This document shows, one piece after another, positions 1 to 11,709 of a stretch of 64,000 nucleotides of DNA; within the stretch, counting starts at the first letter, position 1; every line of letters starts with the position of its first letter. The stretch covers positions 101,284,501-101,348,500 of the forward strand of contig JASDFA010000003.1 of NCBI GenBank assembly GCA_035772735.1, in the 5' to 3' direction. Both the position numbers and the translations under genes were made by a program. This DNA is from Datura wrightii (lineage: Eukaryota; Streptophyta; Magnoliopsida; Solanales; Solanaceae). Below the pieces are notes generated by a model, which was given only the letters and a program-made list of their open reading frames with translations, was not told where the DNA came from and did no database searches.

Positions 1-1008
1 TTCTTCACCTTTGTCACCACAAAATTGGTAACTAAGTCAGAGCTGAATCATATTAATTAATGTTGTATGTATAATATTCTAGTGCAATGCTAGAGCGAAA
101 TACATCTTTTTTAATTTCTACTGCAATCCTCTTTGTTGCAGAGGAAAAGATCAGTTAATGTGAAGCATTAGTTCGAATTTTGAACACACCTCCATAACAT
201 GAAGACATTCTCAACCTTGATTTATTCAAAGGACGACCAGTGGCCTCTCTTTCACGGAACTCACAAGAGAAGGGTGTGTACTTCTAATTATCACTGATGA
301 TTTATTAGTTAGTGTACTCCTTGGGCTAAAAAGGCCAAACATACTCTTAATTATCCGGTTTAAATTAAACCTACACAACTTTTTTTTCAAAAGACTTCAC
401 ACAATTAAGGGTATCTCTACATATTTTATATAACTTACTTTTATCAACGTGGAACTTTAATTGCATAACCAATAATTTCCGCCACAACATGAGCTTATCG
501 AGAGATTAACTGTGTCACTCATATCAACTAGATATTCATGGGCATCAAAGCCCACTAACTTCTATTTTGTGTATGCATCTGCAATATATGTTACGGGTAA
601 AGTTAGTAGATCAACCCGTGGATTGATACATACAATAAGCCGAGCCCCACGACATCATCTTTGTAATTTTCTCATCGAACTATTGGCTAGAATAATACCT
701 GTTGGGCCAAAGCAAATAAAAACTACTCTTGACACGTGATATTGTTCGTTTCAAATCAAGCCCACGTGAGTTTTCCCCAAAATATTTCACACCAACATGA
801 GTATCCGTTATAATATATAGCTTCTTTTTTTTTTCAGCTATCAATATGAGATTTTATTTGCACATCTATTATTTGTTCTTTTACTCTTAATTATATGTAG
901 TCGTTTATAAAAAGTGAAATTTAGTAATATAAAATGAGGCATATTACTTCTTATAACATGTTAACATACACAAATGTTATGAAAATACTTTATAGTTGAG
1001 CATATAAC
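1..1008. other. AT-rich intergenic DNA, no gene seen
   Basis: No reading frame here has a recognisable domain; the 75-residue frame at 512-739 has no family features. The stretch ends at the TTA target duplication of the Harbinger-like element. Confidence 0.5.
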
Positions 1009-1030
1009 TTAAACCATCTCCAATCAACTT

Positions 1031-1160
1031 CTATTTTCCACTCTAAATTTAGAGTTAGAGTTTTATGCTCCAACCTATCTCTATCTTCCACTCTAAATTT
1101 AGAGTTAGAGTTTTATGCTCCAACCTATCTCTATTTTCAACTCTAAATTTAGAGTTAAAA
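1031..1160. repeat. 50-bp direct repeat in the Harbinger left end
   Basis: The block starting CTATTTTCCACTCTAAATTT at 1031 recurs at 1081 and, in part, at 1131, an exact 50-bp period. The core AACTCTAAATTTAGAGTT is an inverted repeat, so each copy can form a small hairpin. Subterminal repeats like this are often transposase-binding sites in DNA transposons; that role is inferred here. Confidence 0.8.
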
Positions 1161-1402
1161 ATAAAGTATGAATACTGTAACTCCAAATTTGAAGTTGCAC
1201 TATTCCGCAACTCTATTTTTTAAGTTGAATATAATATTATTATTTTTAATAATTAACACTTTTAATTTAATATAATATAAATTGTAAGATCATTAATTAA
1301 AACATTAATTAAGTCTCTATTATTCGTATTTTTTTATGCAATATTTTTATTATATTAATTTTAAAGTCATTACATTTGTTTTTCAATCTTGCTAGAGGTA
1401 TT

Positions 1403-1858
1403 GCTCCTCCAGCCCATTATGTTATTCAAGGAAAAATATACGATGTGGGTTATTATTTAGCCAACAATATATATCCAAGATGGTCTACCATTGTGCAAAC
1501 TATTCCTGAGCCATGTTCCCAAAAGAAAAAATATTGATGAAACAAGAATCGTGCCAAAAAGATGTTGAACGTGCATTCAGAGTTTTGCAATTATTGCAGG
1601 GCTGTGACATTTTTGGAGTAAAAAAGTGCTACATGATATAATAACTACATGTATTAAACTGCACAACATGATAATCGAGGATAAACGCGATCTTGATGTA
1701 CCAATTCAAGATAATTTAGAAGGTCCAACTCCAACAGTAGAAATGGTAGTAGATGAAAATTATCGATTTGAACAATTTTTAACTTAACATAAAAAAAATT
1801 AAGGATAAAGATGATTATTTTGAACTTCGTAATGCATTAATAGAGCATTTATGAGAGC
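1403..1858 (+). pseudogene. Harbinger (HARBI1-type) transposase, C-terminal remnant
   Basis: In pieces of two frames the translation reads GYYLANNIYPRWSTIVQTIP, then QKDVERAFRVLQ, TTCIKLHNMIIEDKRD, and near the end YFELRNALIEHL. This is the order and spacing of the C-terminal third of plant PIF/Harbinger nucleases (DDE_Tnp_4 family), and the glutamate of the ERAF motif is the third acidic catalytic residue. There is a stop and frameshift near 1540 and another near 1635. The N-terminal two thirds, with the two catalytic aspartates, is missing. It is a dead transposase. Confidence 0.8.
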
Positions 1859-2247
1859 GACGTAGTAATCTTGAAAATTGAATGTTTATGCAAAAATATA
1901 AAATAAATACTACCATGATGTAATATTTATTTAGTTGTATTTCATCAATTACTTCACTTTTATTTGAATTTTTCATTAATATGTATAATATATATTATTT
2001 ACTTGCAATTTATATTATTTAAAAATATATAATATAAAATAATTTTATATTAAATGATTATATAAGAAAAAGATATGAATTATATATGGTAATTATGTAG
2101 AAAAAAGCAACAATTATTTTATGAATTAAGAAAATCTAATAAATAAAATAAAAATAATAATATAATATTAGAAAGAGAAAAATAAAACAAGAATATTTTT
2201 TTTTTTGTTGGAGTAAAAAATAGAGTAATGGGTTGGAGATGCCCTTA

Positions 2248-3069
2248 AATCCTTTTGTACTTGTATTTGATGACAGGTAGGAGGTGACGTGATAAGAAGG
2301 AAACATCTACTACTACTGTTGTCAGATATTCATATGGACATACAAGAGTTCTTTGTATTCATGACATGTGATACGTATGAGGGAGGAGTCTAAAGCACAA
2401 CCAAGTAGGCCTAAGATTCAATACTGGTTACCAGTTAATTGACAAAAACTTAAGCCCATGGACTGAAGCTAGCAAATGAAATTTGAAGAAGTCCAATACT
2501 TAATGTCATGGTACTCAGTTGGTCATCCTCCTATGGTTGATCCTGCAGTCATCATCAGATACATCAAAGAGATATAGGTGTTTAATAATAATAAAAACCT
2601 CAAGCTTCTTGTTTTATAGATCCTCGAGGGAAAGAAACAAACAACAATGCTTACCATATATTCTGGAATTGTTGAAGTTTGGTTTTCCCCTTCACCAAAT
2701 CCAGGGAAGAAGCACTCTGGAGGGAACACACCTGGAACATTGAATTTCTAGCAGACTCCATTGATCAAAATATACTCACTTGGATATGATAATCTTAAAA
2801 CATATATGTTGAAAAATTTCTTGTGTACTATGAGTCCTTAAGCTACACAAGCATAGTTTTATAGAGACGCGAATCTGGGATGGACTTGGCTGCATATTCA
2901 ACTGAACTCATTCCTTTCTACCCTACTTATACAAATATAAGATCACATTACTTCTGAACCATATTGTAAATTTAATTTACAATTTTATGAAAAATTGACA
3001 CCGCGTATACACCCAAATATTTAATTGACATAAAAGTAGCAATGACAATGGGGCGGGTCGGTGCAGGTT
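2248..3069. other. Intergenic DNA with one exon-like stretch
   Basis: On the minus strand, about 2655-2735 could be an orphan exon: an AG acceptor near 2731, an open frame containing CFFPGFGEGENQTSTIPEYM, and a GTAAGC donor near 2654. I do not recognise the peptide, and no neighbouring exon continues it convincingly. Nothing else of note is visible. Confidence 0.3.
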
Positions 3070-3200
3070 CAATGGCGGATGTAAATGTATAATGGGGGTT
3101 TAATTGAAACCATAACTTTTAAAGCGGAGTATAAATTTATATGTAAAATTTATTAAAATTATAATAAATAATTGACATGAACCCATAACTTTAAAAATAC
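3070..3200 (+). mobile_element. Possible hAT-type element fragment
   Basis: The stretch begins CAATGGCGGATGTAAATG, close to the CAGTGGCGGATC-type terminal repeat of dTph1-like hAT elements, and continues with sequence around 'aacccataactt' that I associate with such elements in Solanaceae. No right terminal repeat was located. Weak call. Confidence 0.35.
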
Positions 3201-4616
3201 TAGTCTAAGTGTGCGCGCTTTATGCGTGTTTCTCATATTAATAATAATAAATTTATAAAAATAGCATAAATAATATTTGAAAGATGTGTTTATAACAACA
3301 TAAGAATTTAGAAAGAAAATTATGAATTTCAAATTGATAAATAATTATGTTTAAGAGTTTAATCCAGTCTAGTAGTTCTTTCTTCAGTTTGTTCTAATAC
3401 TTGCTTCAATGAACAAAAACGTCATAGAAATGTGTTTGATTGAAAGATAAAACAATTGTTCGCTTTTACATAATCACTTAAATGCATGCATTATATGTAT
3501 ATATAAATATTAATATTTTTTATAAATTTCAAATAATGAAGAATTTAATACATAAAATTTAATTAATTTTAAAATTATAAATATTTAAAAAATAATTAAA
3601 TAATTATTTTATCAAGTGTGAACACTATTGTTTAAAAAGGGTAAAAAGGTTAATTATATTTTACTACGACGCTTCATACTTTAAATATTTAATAATAACC
3701 TAATTTTAAACTTTTTATTTTAGTCTTTATGAGATGATTTCATCTTAATTTTTTTTCTCTTTCTCTTAATCTATGTGTTTAGTAGAACACATTAATTGAA
3801 ACAGAAAAAATAGTGTAGATTTAACTAAAGAAAGTGAATAATAAGAGTACTCCATTAATTGTAACAATTTAAAATATGTTATGTGTCTATAATTTTTTTT
3901 ATGCAATTTTTTTAAAAGAAGAAAAGAAGAAAAAGGAATTCTCATATTAAATACAAATAAAATTATGCTCTTTAATTTATTTTTTTTTGCATTAAAATAT
4001 GTTAATAGATAATTAGTTAGTTTAATAAATAATGAATTGATAAAGTTAACAAAATTGTAATTGTAAGTCTTAAATGTTAGGATTTTTAATATAGTTCAAA
4101 TAAGGAAAGATTTAAGAAGAAATGTTTTAGTCAATTTTAATATTAAATATTAGGAGTTTTACTTTTTACAAATTAATAAAGGTCTATAATAATTAAATAA
4201 CAACTAATTGTGGGAAATAGTAAATGACAATTTTATCTATTGTAGAATCTTTTAATGAAGGAAAAAAGTTCAATTAACATTTATAAGAACCTTCGTTCTT
4301 ATAAGAAATTACCAAAGATTGTTCCATCGGAGATTGTATTGCATCTTCAACCGAAATAAAATTGTTTGAAAAAATAACAAATAGAAAAATGATTGTTGCA
4401 TTTCTGAGCTATAGTGTTGTCATTGCACCCACATCAATCTTCTTGTTTACTGATACAAAATTAGGATTAACACTATTAATGTGTCAGTTTATAATATAAC
4501 AAATCTTGTCTTATTGTAAATATTTTTTTCACTTTTTAATATACAATTATTGAAAAATATAGCATAAACTTTTATGCCCTGCAAAAAGTTAAACTTTAAT
4601 GGTCGAAAAAAATAAT
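3201..4616. other. Very AT-rich intergenic DNA, nothing recognised
   Basis: The stretch is dominated by A/T runs and broken short frames. I find no domain, terminal repeat or RNA gene. Confidence 0.5.
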
Positions 4617-4621
4617 ATACA

Positions 4622-4674
<53 letters not shown>
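4617..4674. repeat. Compound (CATA)n/(TA)n microsatellite
   Basis: About eight CATA units are followed directly by about twelve TA units. The apparent open frame across it on the minus strand is a product of the repeat, not a gene. Confidence 0.95.
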
Positions 4675-4680
<6 letters not shown>

Positions 4681-5143
4681 AATACAGAATATAATACGAA
4701 AAAAAAGTATTATCTCTTTGTCAATTAATGTTGTAGTCATTCGCGTGCCTTTCTTTGTTCCCTTTATATACTCTTTTACTAATCCAGCTCCAATTACTAA
4801 GACTTTTATTATCCAATGAGAATCATATCGCCTTAAGTTATTCCTTACTCCATTCCCTCCCTACCAAGACTGGTGAAGAGAATCCCTTAGCTTAGACCGG
4901 GATTTATTTGGCACAAGTTTATTCACAAAATCTTTTTCAGATTTCATTGCAATATTATCTAAAATAAATTGTGCACAAAAATTATAATTATAATAATTTA
5001 TAATTTTATTAAAAATTTTATTTTATGATATGACTTATGAAAAGATGAGTAGATAGAAAATATCAGTTATAATTATAATAATTTATAATTCCCCCAATTG
5101 CTATTTTTCATTAAGGTGATATCTTTTCACTCACTGCTGGTGC
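4675..5143. other. AT-rich DNA between two microsatellites
   Basis: No gene is seen. An imperfect copy of 'aaattataattataataattta' occurs near 4979 and again near 5070. Confidence 0.4.
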
Positions 5144-5670
<527 letters not shown>

Positions 5671-7189
5671 CACAAAAAAATTGGTTCAATCATAGTTTAT
5701 CAAAATTATTGGTATGCTAAGTGGACAACTTCTTATATAAATTTGCTTAGATTTGTAATGACAGAAGTCTAAAATGTCTTCTTGATCATATTACCCAAAG
5801 ATCTCAAAGAGATTAAAATTACTTTAGACTTATTCCTATCATGTATGGATTTTGTCAATAAGAAAAAACGATCAACATATCATGTTAGAATTTAATATTT
5901 TTAGAATAAATAAAAATAGAAAGTTTCTAATTTAAAGCAAAAAAGAAAAATATCAAAAAAATGTACAAAATTAGGATTAGTCATAATAAAGAAAGAAAGT
6001 GATAGTTCAATTTTGTTTTGTCTCCTAAATCTAAAAATAAAATATCTTGCAATGACATCAATTTTATATCTTTTTCAATTTATTATGTTTAAAGTATTGC
6101 TACTTGATGATTTACTATCTTTAAAGATAAGAGCTCCAAGTCACTTTTTTTTATTCAAGCATTATACTTTTTTCTTAGATAATATAAAATATTTTAAATT
6201 AAATATGTTTAATTTGGTCAGAAATTAATTTTTCGATATTAGTACCTATATTTGAGAGTTCACTAAAGTAAAATATCGTTGTTGCAGTTAGGATCGCAAA
6301 TTGAAACTAATAGAAATTATTCACAAAAGTTACTGCAACACTATTTTAGAATTAATATAAATTTCATTAGCAATATTTGTATTTAAATTAGTATTAAGTT
6401 ATTCATACATTATCAAAGCACATTTTTCTCGGATAGGAGTTATAATTATTCTATACAATACAAATAAGAAAGGTGCAAATTTAATTAAATTTAGAGTCCT
6501 AAATATTAGGACGCCTTATATAATTCAATTAAATAAAAATTTAATAATTAAATTTTAGCTAATTTTAAATTCTAATTATTAGAAAAATAATTAAGTTATA
6601 ATTTTGGCCAATGTAAAATCTGTTATTAAACGATAAAAAATGTCAATCAATTTTTAGATTGAGACTTCATTCTACAATACCAAGAATTCATCCGTAGCTC
6701 AAATAAAGAAAGAAAAAAAAATTAAATTATTTTTGTGATTTTATATTAAAAAAATAACATAAAATATATTTTATGGTACATAGTTCAAATATTTTTTTTC
6801 ATAAACTTAAATACTAATTGATTTTAAAATCTTAAATATTAAGATTTCCTACATAGTATTTTAAATAAATATTTTTAAATTGATTTCAATATTCAAAATA
6901 TTAATAATTAATTAAGAAATTCCATAATATATATTTGACGTGAAATTATTTAAGTAAAACAAATATGAATACTAAAGTATGTAAAAGTGTTATTTTAGAC
7001 GTTTATGGTGGATGTACTTTTCTTATTTGATTTGTTGCAATTTTAGACTTTATGGTAGTTGTGCTTTTTATTTTGATTTGTTTCAATGTACTATTTTAGA
7101 TTGGTGCCCTATGAATGAATATGAATTTGAGTTAGAATACATATTTTGTTTGATACACCCAAATTACACCTTTAAAAGGTATAAGTCAT
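5671..7189. other. AT-rich intergenic DNA, no gene seen
   Basis: There are only short frames of simple composition (for example 6013-6228 and 7012-7203) with no family motifs. The stretch ends at an LTR boundary. Confidence 0.5.
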
Positions 7190-8645
7190 TGTTGATCAAA
7201 TAGAGAACCCAACTAGGTTGGGGTCGAATCCCACATAAAATAAGGTGAGAAATTTATATTTTTAGTGTAATGTCCAACTTAGAGACTAAACTTCTAAAAG
7301 GAAAAAGGGGGATAATTGATTGAATTGATTATAAACTCAATTTTTGCATATGTAATCAATTCAGTAATTAAAATCGGCAAGGGTTGTGCTCTCAAATAGG
7401 TGGTAACGCAATCGGGTTTACCTTATGAAATTCACTAAGATGTATGCATGTAAAAAGTGATGAGTCTAAGGTTCCTATAAAGTCTACTGACCTAATTAGA
7501 GAAATATTATTTAAGTCCTTCGGACACTTGAACATTTACTAATTGACCCTCACCATAAATTACTGATTGATTTTTCTTGTAACAGCTCAAGTCATTAGAT
7601 GGGGGTTGAAAGCCCTAAATTTCCACTATTCATTCCTTTTTCTAATCTAGACCTTTTTTGTCAAGCAAGTCAAGAATACAAACAAGTTTTAATATTTGCA
7701 ACCATCAAGAATCATTGAGAATGAAAGAATGAATTGTACCTATACAAATCACATTATAAAAAATAAAAAAAACTATTTTGAAAGACCTAAATATATAACC
7801 CCCATATTTGGTCCCCCATCCTAGCTATGAAGTCTAGCCACTCATGCTAGGAACAATAAAAATAAAGAAGAAAGAAGTGTAAAGGAATATGAAATCTTAC
7901 AATAAATAAAGGAAGAATAAGCCAAAAGTTATCTTCAAATGATTGAAAACTTCAATAATTAGCTTGGTATCTTCAATGTTTATTGTCAATGATGGGTACG
8001 CTTTTGACAAGACAAGACAACTCAAAAACAGTTCAATAATTATTCACAAAATTCTAGAAATGCCTTCTAAAGGCCCAAAAATCAGACTAAAAAGCTTAAA
8101 AATTTGACACTGCGATGTAACTCTGCAATCGTAGAATCGATTTGCATTTAGGACACAAGACTGTAGAGTAGGTCTTCAACTTGAGCCCTAGGTATTCTAT
8201 TACCTTTTACGACTTTAATATGGGATCGCATTTCTAGAATGTGTTTTGCAAATTGGAACGCGGTTCCTGGATCAGCTTCAAAAGTTCGCGAACCTGGCCT
8301 TGGAAAATTTCAAGATTTTGACTATAGACAAGAATGTGGAGTAGAATTAGAATGCGAACCAGAAAAATTGATCTCGAGCTTTAGTGTGTCTGTCTCTTTC
8401 TGCAATGGAGGTTCCTTTTCTATGGATCATAGTCTGGTTTTGCAAATGGCAGAATAGATAATTTTTTCTTTCAATTGTATTTTGCTCCTATTTTTTTTTT
8501 CAACTTGTGCTCCTTTTTGATATCCTAGGTCCAGCTACCTGAAATAGATCAAAACCAAAAAAAATGCTAGCTAAAAAAGCATTGAGGATTTATAAAGTAT
8601 CTGTTTTTGGTGCCAAACAAACCATAGTTTTACGGCTTATCAACA
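7190..8645 (-). mobile_element. LTR of a Ty3/gypsy (Tat-like) element
   Basis: Read on the minus strand the segment starts TGTTGATAAGCCG at 8645 and ends TTGATCAACA at 7190, so it has the TG...CA ends of an LTR and is 1456 bp. Just inside its 3' end is a GGGATTCGACCCCAACC block that recurs at 9726-9755 (reverse) and 44728-44750 (forward), always near an LTR end. The sequence next to its start (8646-8680, minus) reads like the 'gaggacaagcaaagtttaag' tail seen upstream of such LTRs. Confidence 0.65.
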
Positions 8646-9211
8646 CTACCCAACTTAAACTTATACTTGTCCTTAAGAAACTAAAGATAAAGTAAATTTA
8701 ATTTTAACAATGATGCAGCAGTGACTATGATTGATTCTACGTGCAAGCTTACAACATGTGACTTAACCAATCTATTTCTCTCCTCTCTTCAAAACAAAAC
8801 ATAAGTGTCTCAATTATCAAACGATTGCTTCATGAACTATAAGCCTCAGATGGTGACTTTTTGTTATTAGACTACAAATATTCACAAGTACTACAATCAC
8901 AAATCTTATATGTGCTAGTATAATGCAATTTGTGTTCCCTAACAACAAATAAAATCCCACCCCTCAATCGTAGAACATCTAAATACAAGGGATGATATAA
9001 AAATCACTCACACTCTCAAAGAACATCAAGTGTTTCAAGTGTCATGCCATAGGCTTGGCCATATCTTAAGTCATCATTGTTCAAGGAGTGCTTAGTTGAG
9101 AATCTCAAAGGACTTTGTGAGCTTATAATTTAGGATTGAGGATGGATAGTATATTCATTTGAATATAGGTGACTTTGCCTTTCTTAAGCAATACATATAT
9201 CAATTTTTTTC
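8646..9211 (-). mobile_element. Noncoding 3' internal region of the Tat-like element
   Basis: This lies directly upstream (minus strand) of the LTR above and has no coding capacity. The style of sequence matches the noncoding stretch before the LTR at 43421. It is cut short by an unrelated LTR that begins at 9212, so gag and pol of this element are absent. Confidence 0.5.
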
Positions 9212-9700
9212 TGTAACGACTTGCCCGACTGTTATACCACCCTGACAATCTAAGCATGGGCAAATTTAAATTTTTACAAGCCGAAATGAAGTCCCCATAA
9301 ATAAAAGAGTATGAGATGAATAATTTCAAACGGTTAAGTCAAAATCGGGTGGACCCAACCATAAGGCGACCACAGGGAGCTGTCTTCCGCCATAGCGAAA
9401 CTGCTGTACTGGGTGATGTGGACTAGAATACCGTAAATTGTATCTCAGTTAGAATTTAAAAACCTATTCTCCTAAAGGGGTTGAATAAAAGCGCGCATAA
9501 AATAGGAAGTAAGATTTTTGGACAAGGAGAGCAACTATGAGGCTAGAGAAGTCAAACTTCACCCTCCGTAGCTATGATTCTTCGCAAGAACTCGAAACTT
9601 GATGCACTCATGCAACTGAGAACATCTCAACAATAGTTTGACTCCCAGGTAGGCTATAGTTTACTGATAATGCTCAAATCACACTCATGTAAAAGTATGA
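9212..9700 (+). mobile_element. 5' part of a chromovirus-like LTR
   Basis: It begins TGTAACGACTTGCCCGACTG, a typical Tekay/Del LTR start, and continues with LTR-like sequence to about 9690. No 3' end, primer-binding site or coding region follows; another LTR starts at about 9701. It is a truncated fragment. Confidence 0.55.
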
Positions 9701-10684
9701 TGTGGAAGTTATCAATAAAGAACCCAACTACGTTGAGGTCGATCCCACAGGGAATATAGTCAAGATATAGAATAACACTAGTATTTATGCTTTTAGTGCA
9801 ATTATTTCCTTAAAAGGGGGTTTCAAGAAATAAATACTTAATAGTTTTGAAAGTTGATGTTGTTGTCAAATTTATGCAATTAACTAGGGAGGTGTTCCCC
9901 ATGGATTTATAACTAATTTAGGTTTTACTTTTGTGATCTATTCTAATACTTAGCTTGTAGAACTGATAACAGAGTTTCATCCAAATGACTGATTCATCCC
10001 TTTGGGATGACTATATTCAATTACTCGATTAGGTCTCTTGAGTTATTTCATTTTAAACATTATCAATTTATTCCAAATTAACTATCTTACCACTGCAGCT
10101 CAAGTTATACAATGAACCATAAAGTTCAAGACTTTGTTGTTCTTCTCTTTTCATAATCTCTACCATTCTAGGTTCAAGCAAATAAAGAATTTGGGCAAGT
10201 CCTAATGTTAAACTCCGTTAAGAGACGTTTAAGATGAAGAGAAGACAACACAAGCATCCATATTGGTTTAGAATCCCTTTGTGCAAACCCTAGTTGGTTA
10301 ATTCACTGTGGTTCCCATAACCCTAGTTGTGGAGGTTTTAGCCTTTTTGATTGTAAGAGTAGAATTAGATTTCATAGACAAGAACATAATTAGAAACTTA
10401 CAATGATGACTGAAATAAAACACACTTGATTATTGAAAAAATTCAACTAAGAACAATCCAAGAATAATAGAATAAAATCTCCAAGAACATTGGAAAACTC
10501 ATAATTGCAAGATTACTTCTGTTCATCGTGTCGCGACGCTAAACCAGACGTTTCTTTGGAGGCAACCCAAGTATTTTGGACTAATGAGTGTTGTTTGATG
10601 CAGGTATATTTAATATGTTGAAGAAAAATCAATCAAAATAGAAGGCCTAAAATTTCAACCCTCAATGACGGCCAAAGGGATAGA
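9701..10684 (-). mobile_element. Tat-like LTR fragment (minus)
   Basis: Positions 9712-9760 carry the same 'aagaacccaacta' plus 'gtcgatcccacaggga' block that marks the 3' end of the LTR at 7190, in the same orientation. The remainder (about 900 bp) is noncoding. Its upstream end is not clearly delimited and seems to abut the LTR starting at 10685. Confidence 0.5.
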
Positions 10685-11660
10685 TGTCGTGCCCCATTTT
10701 TCTCGCGAAAAGCGAAACTCGACACGTGACAACTCTTTCAGGATTATTAAAAGAGAAGAGTCGCCACCTAATGAATTTATGGTGCGTTAGGGCACCATTC
10801 TAGACTAATTACAAATAACTCTATTTATTAGTCTATGTCACCAGAGTCGGATAAGGATTCAAGTTACCTTGAAATAAAGGTGTTAGACACCTTTCGAGAT
10901 CCACAATTGTGAGTCCCTTCCAGATTCATTACTATGTGGGAAGATTAAGTCATTAAATGTAAAATTACTGATTAATTGAATTAACTAAATTGTGAGTGAT
11001 TAAACACCCAAAATTATTTTATTAACTAGTTTGAAGGAGTAAGAAGTGGTAAAAGAGGAATATAGTCAAGTGAATCAAATGTGCTGGCTAGATTGAAGTT
11101 AACGCATAAAGAAAAGGAAAGATTTTTTTTTCGAAAAAGAAAAGAAAATTAATTTTCACCAAATGAATACAATATTATCACTCGAATACACATTGAAACA
11201 TTAACAAATAAAAATAAATAAATAATATTTTTACATTAATTTACAACCTAAATAAAACGAGAAATGCAACTTCAAAAGAAGATATAAAAGGTTCTAAGTG
11301 CCCAAATAAATACAATAAAAGAAAAGACGAGGCGAGCTGAAATCAAATAGATTAAAAAAAGGGACTGATCTAAGAACATAATAAATAATTAACATCATTT
11401 ATAGACAAGGATGCATATATATTTCACAAATAAGGAAAGTAAGGATCACAAAGAGGGTAGAAGACTGACCTGATTGCGTTCAATAGAATACGCAAAAACA
11501 CTTGCACAACATAGTCACATAGCAATTAAACAAACTAGAATATACTATATTGAAGATAACCCACGAACGAGATCACCAGCTCATGAGCAAGTCACTAGAA
11601 TCCCAAATTCTCTCGACAATTCTTTCTCCTCCATGGCTAGATTGATTTTAGCGAAATTTG

Positions 11661-11709
<49 letters not shown>

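Larger units (their letters stand above)
1009..2247 (+). mobile_element. PIF/Harbinger-like DNA transposon, decayed
   Basis: The element proper is 1012-2244 (1233 bp). Its left end AACCATCTCCAATC matches the reverse complement of the right end, GGGCATCTCCAACCC, and a TTA triplet flanks both sides (1009-1011 and 2245-2247). A TTA duplication and a CATCTCCAACC-type terminal repeat are the hallmarks of PIF/Harbinger elements. The interior holds a 50-bp tandem repeat at the left and the remnant of a transposase in the middle. It is too degraded to move by itself, but it is larger than a typical Tourist MITE and keeps transposase sequence, so it is best read as an internally deleted autonomous copy. 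Confidence 0.8.
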
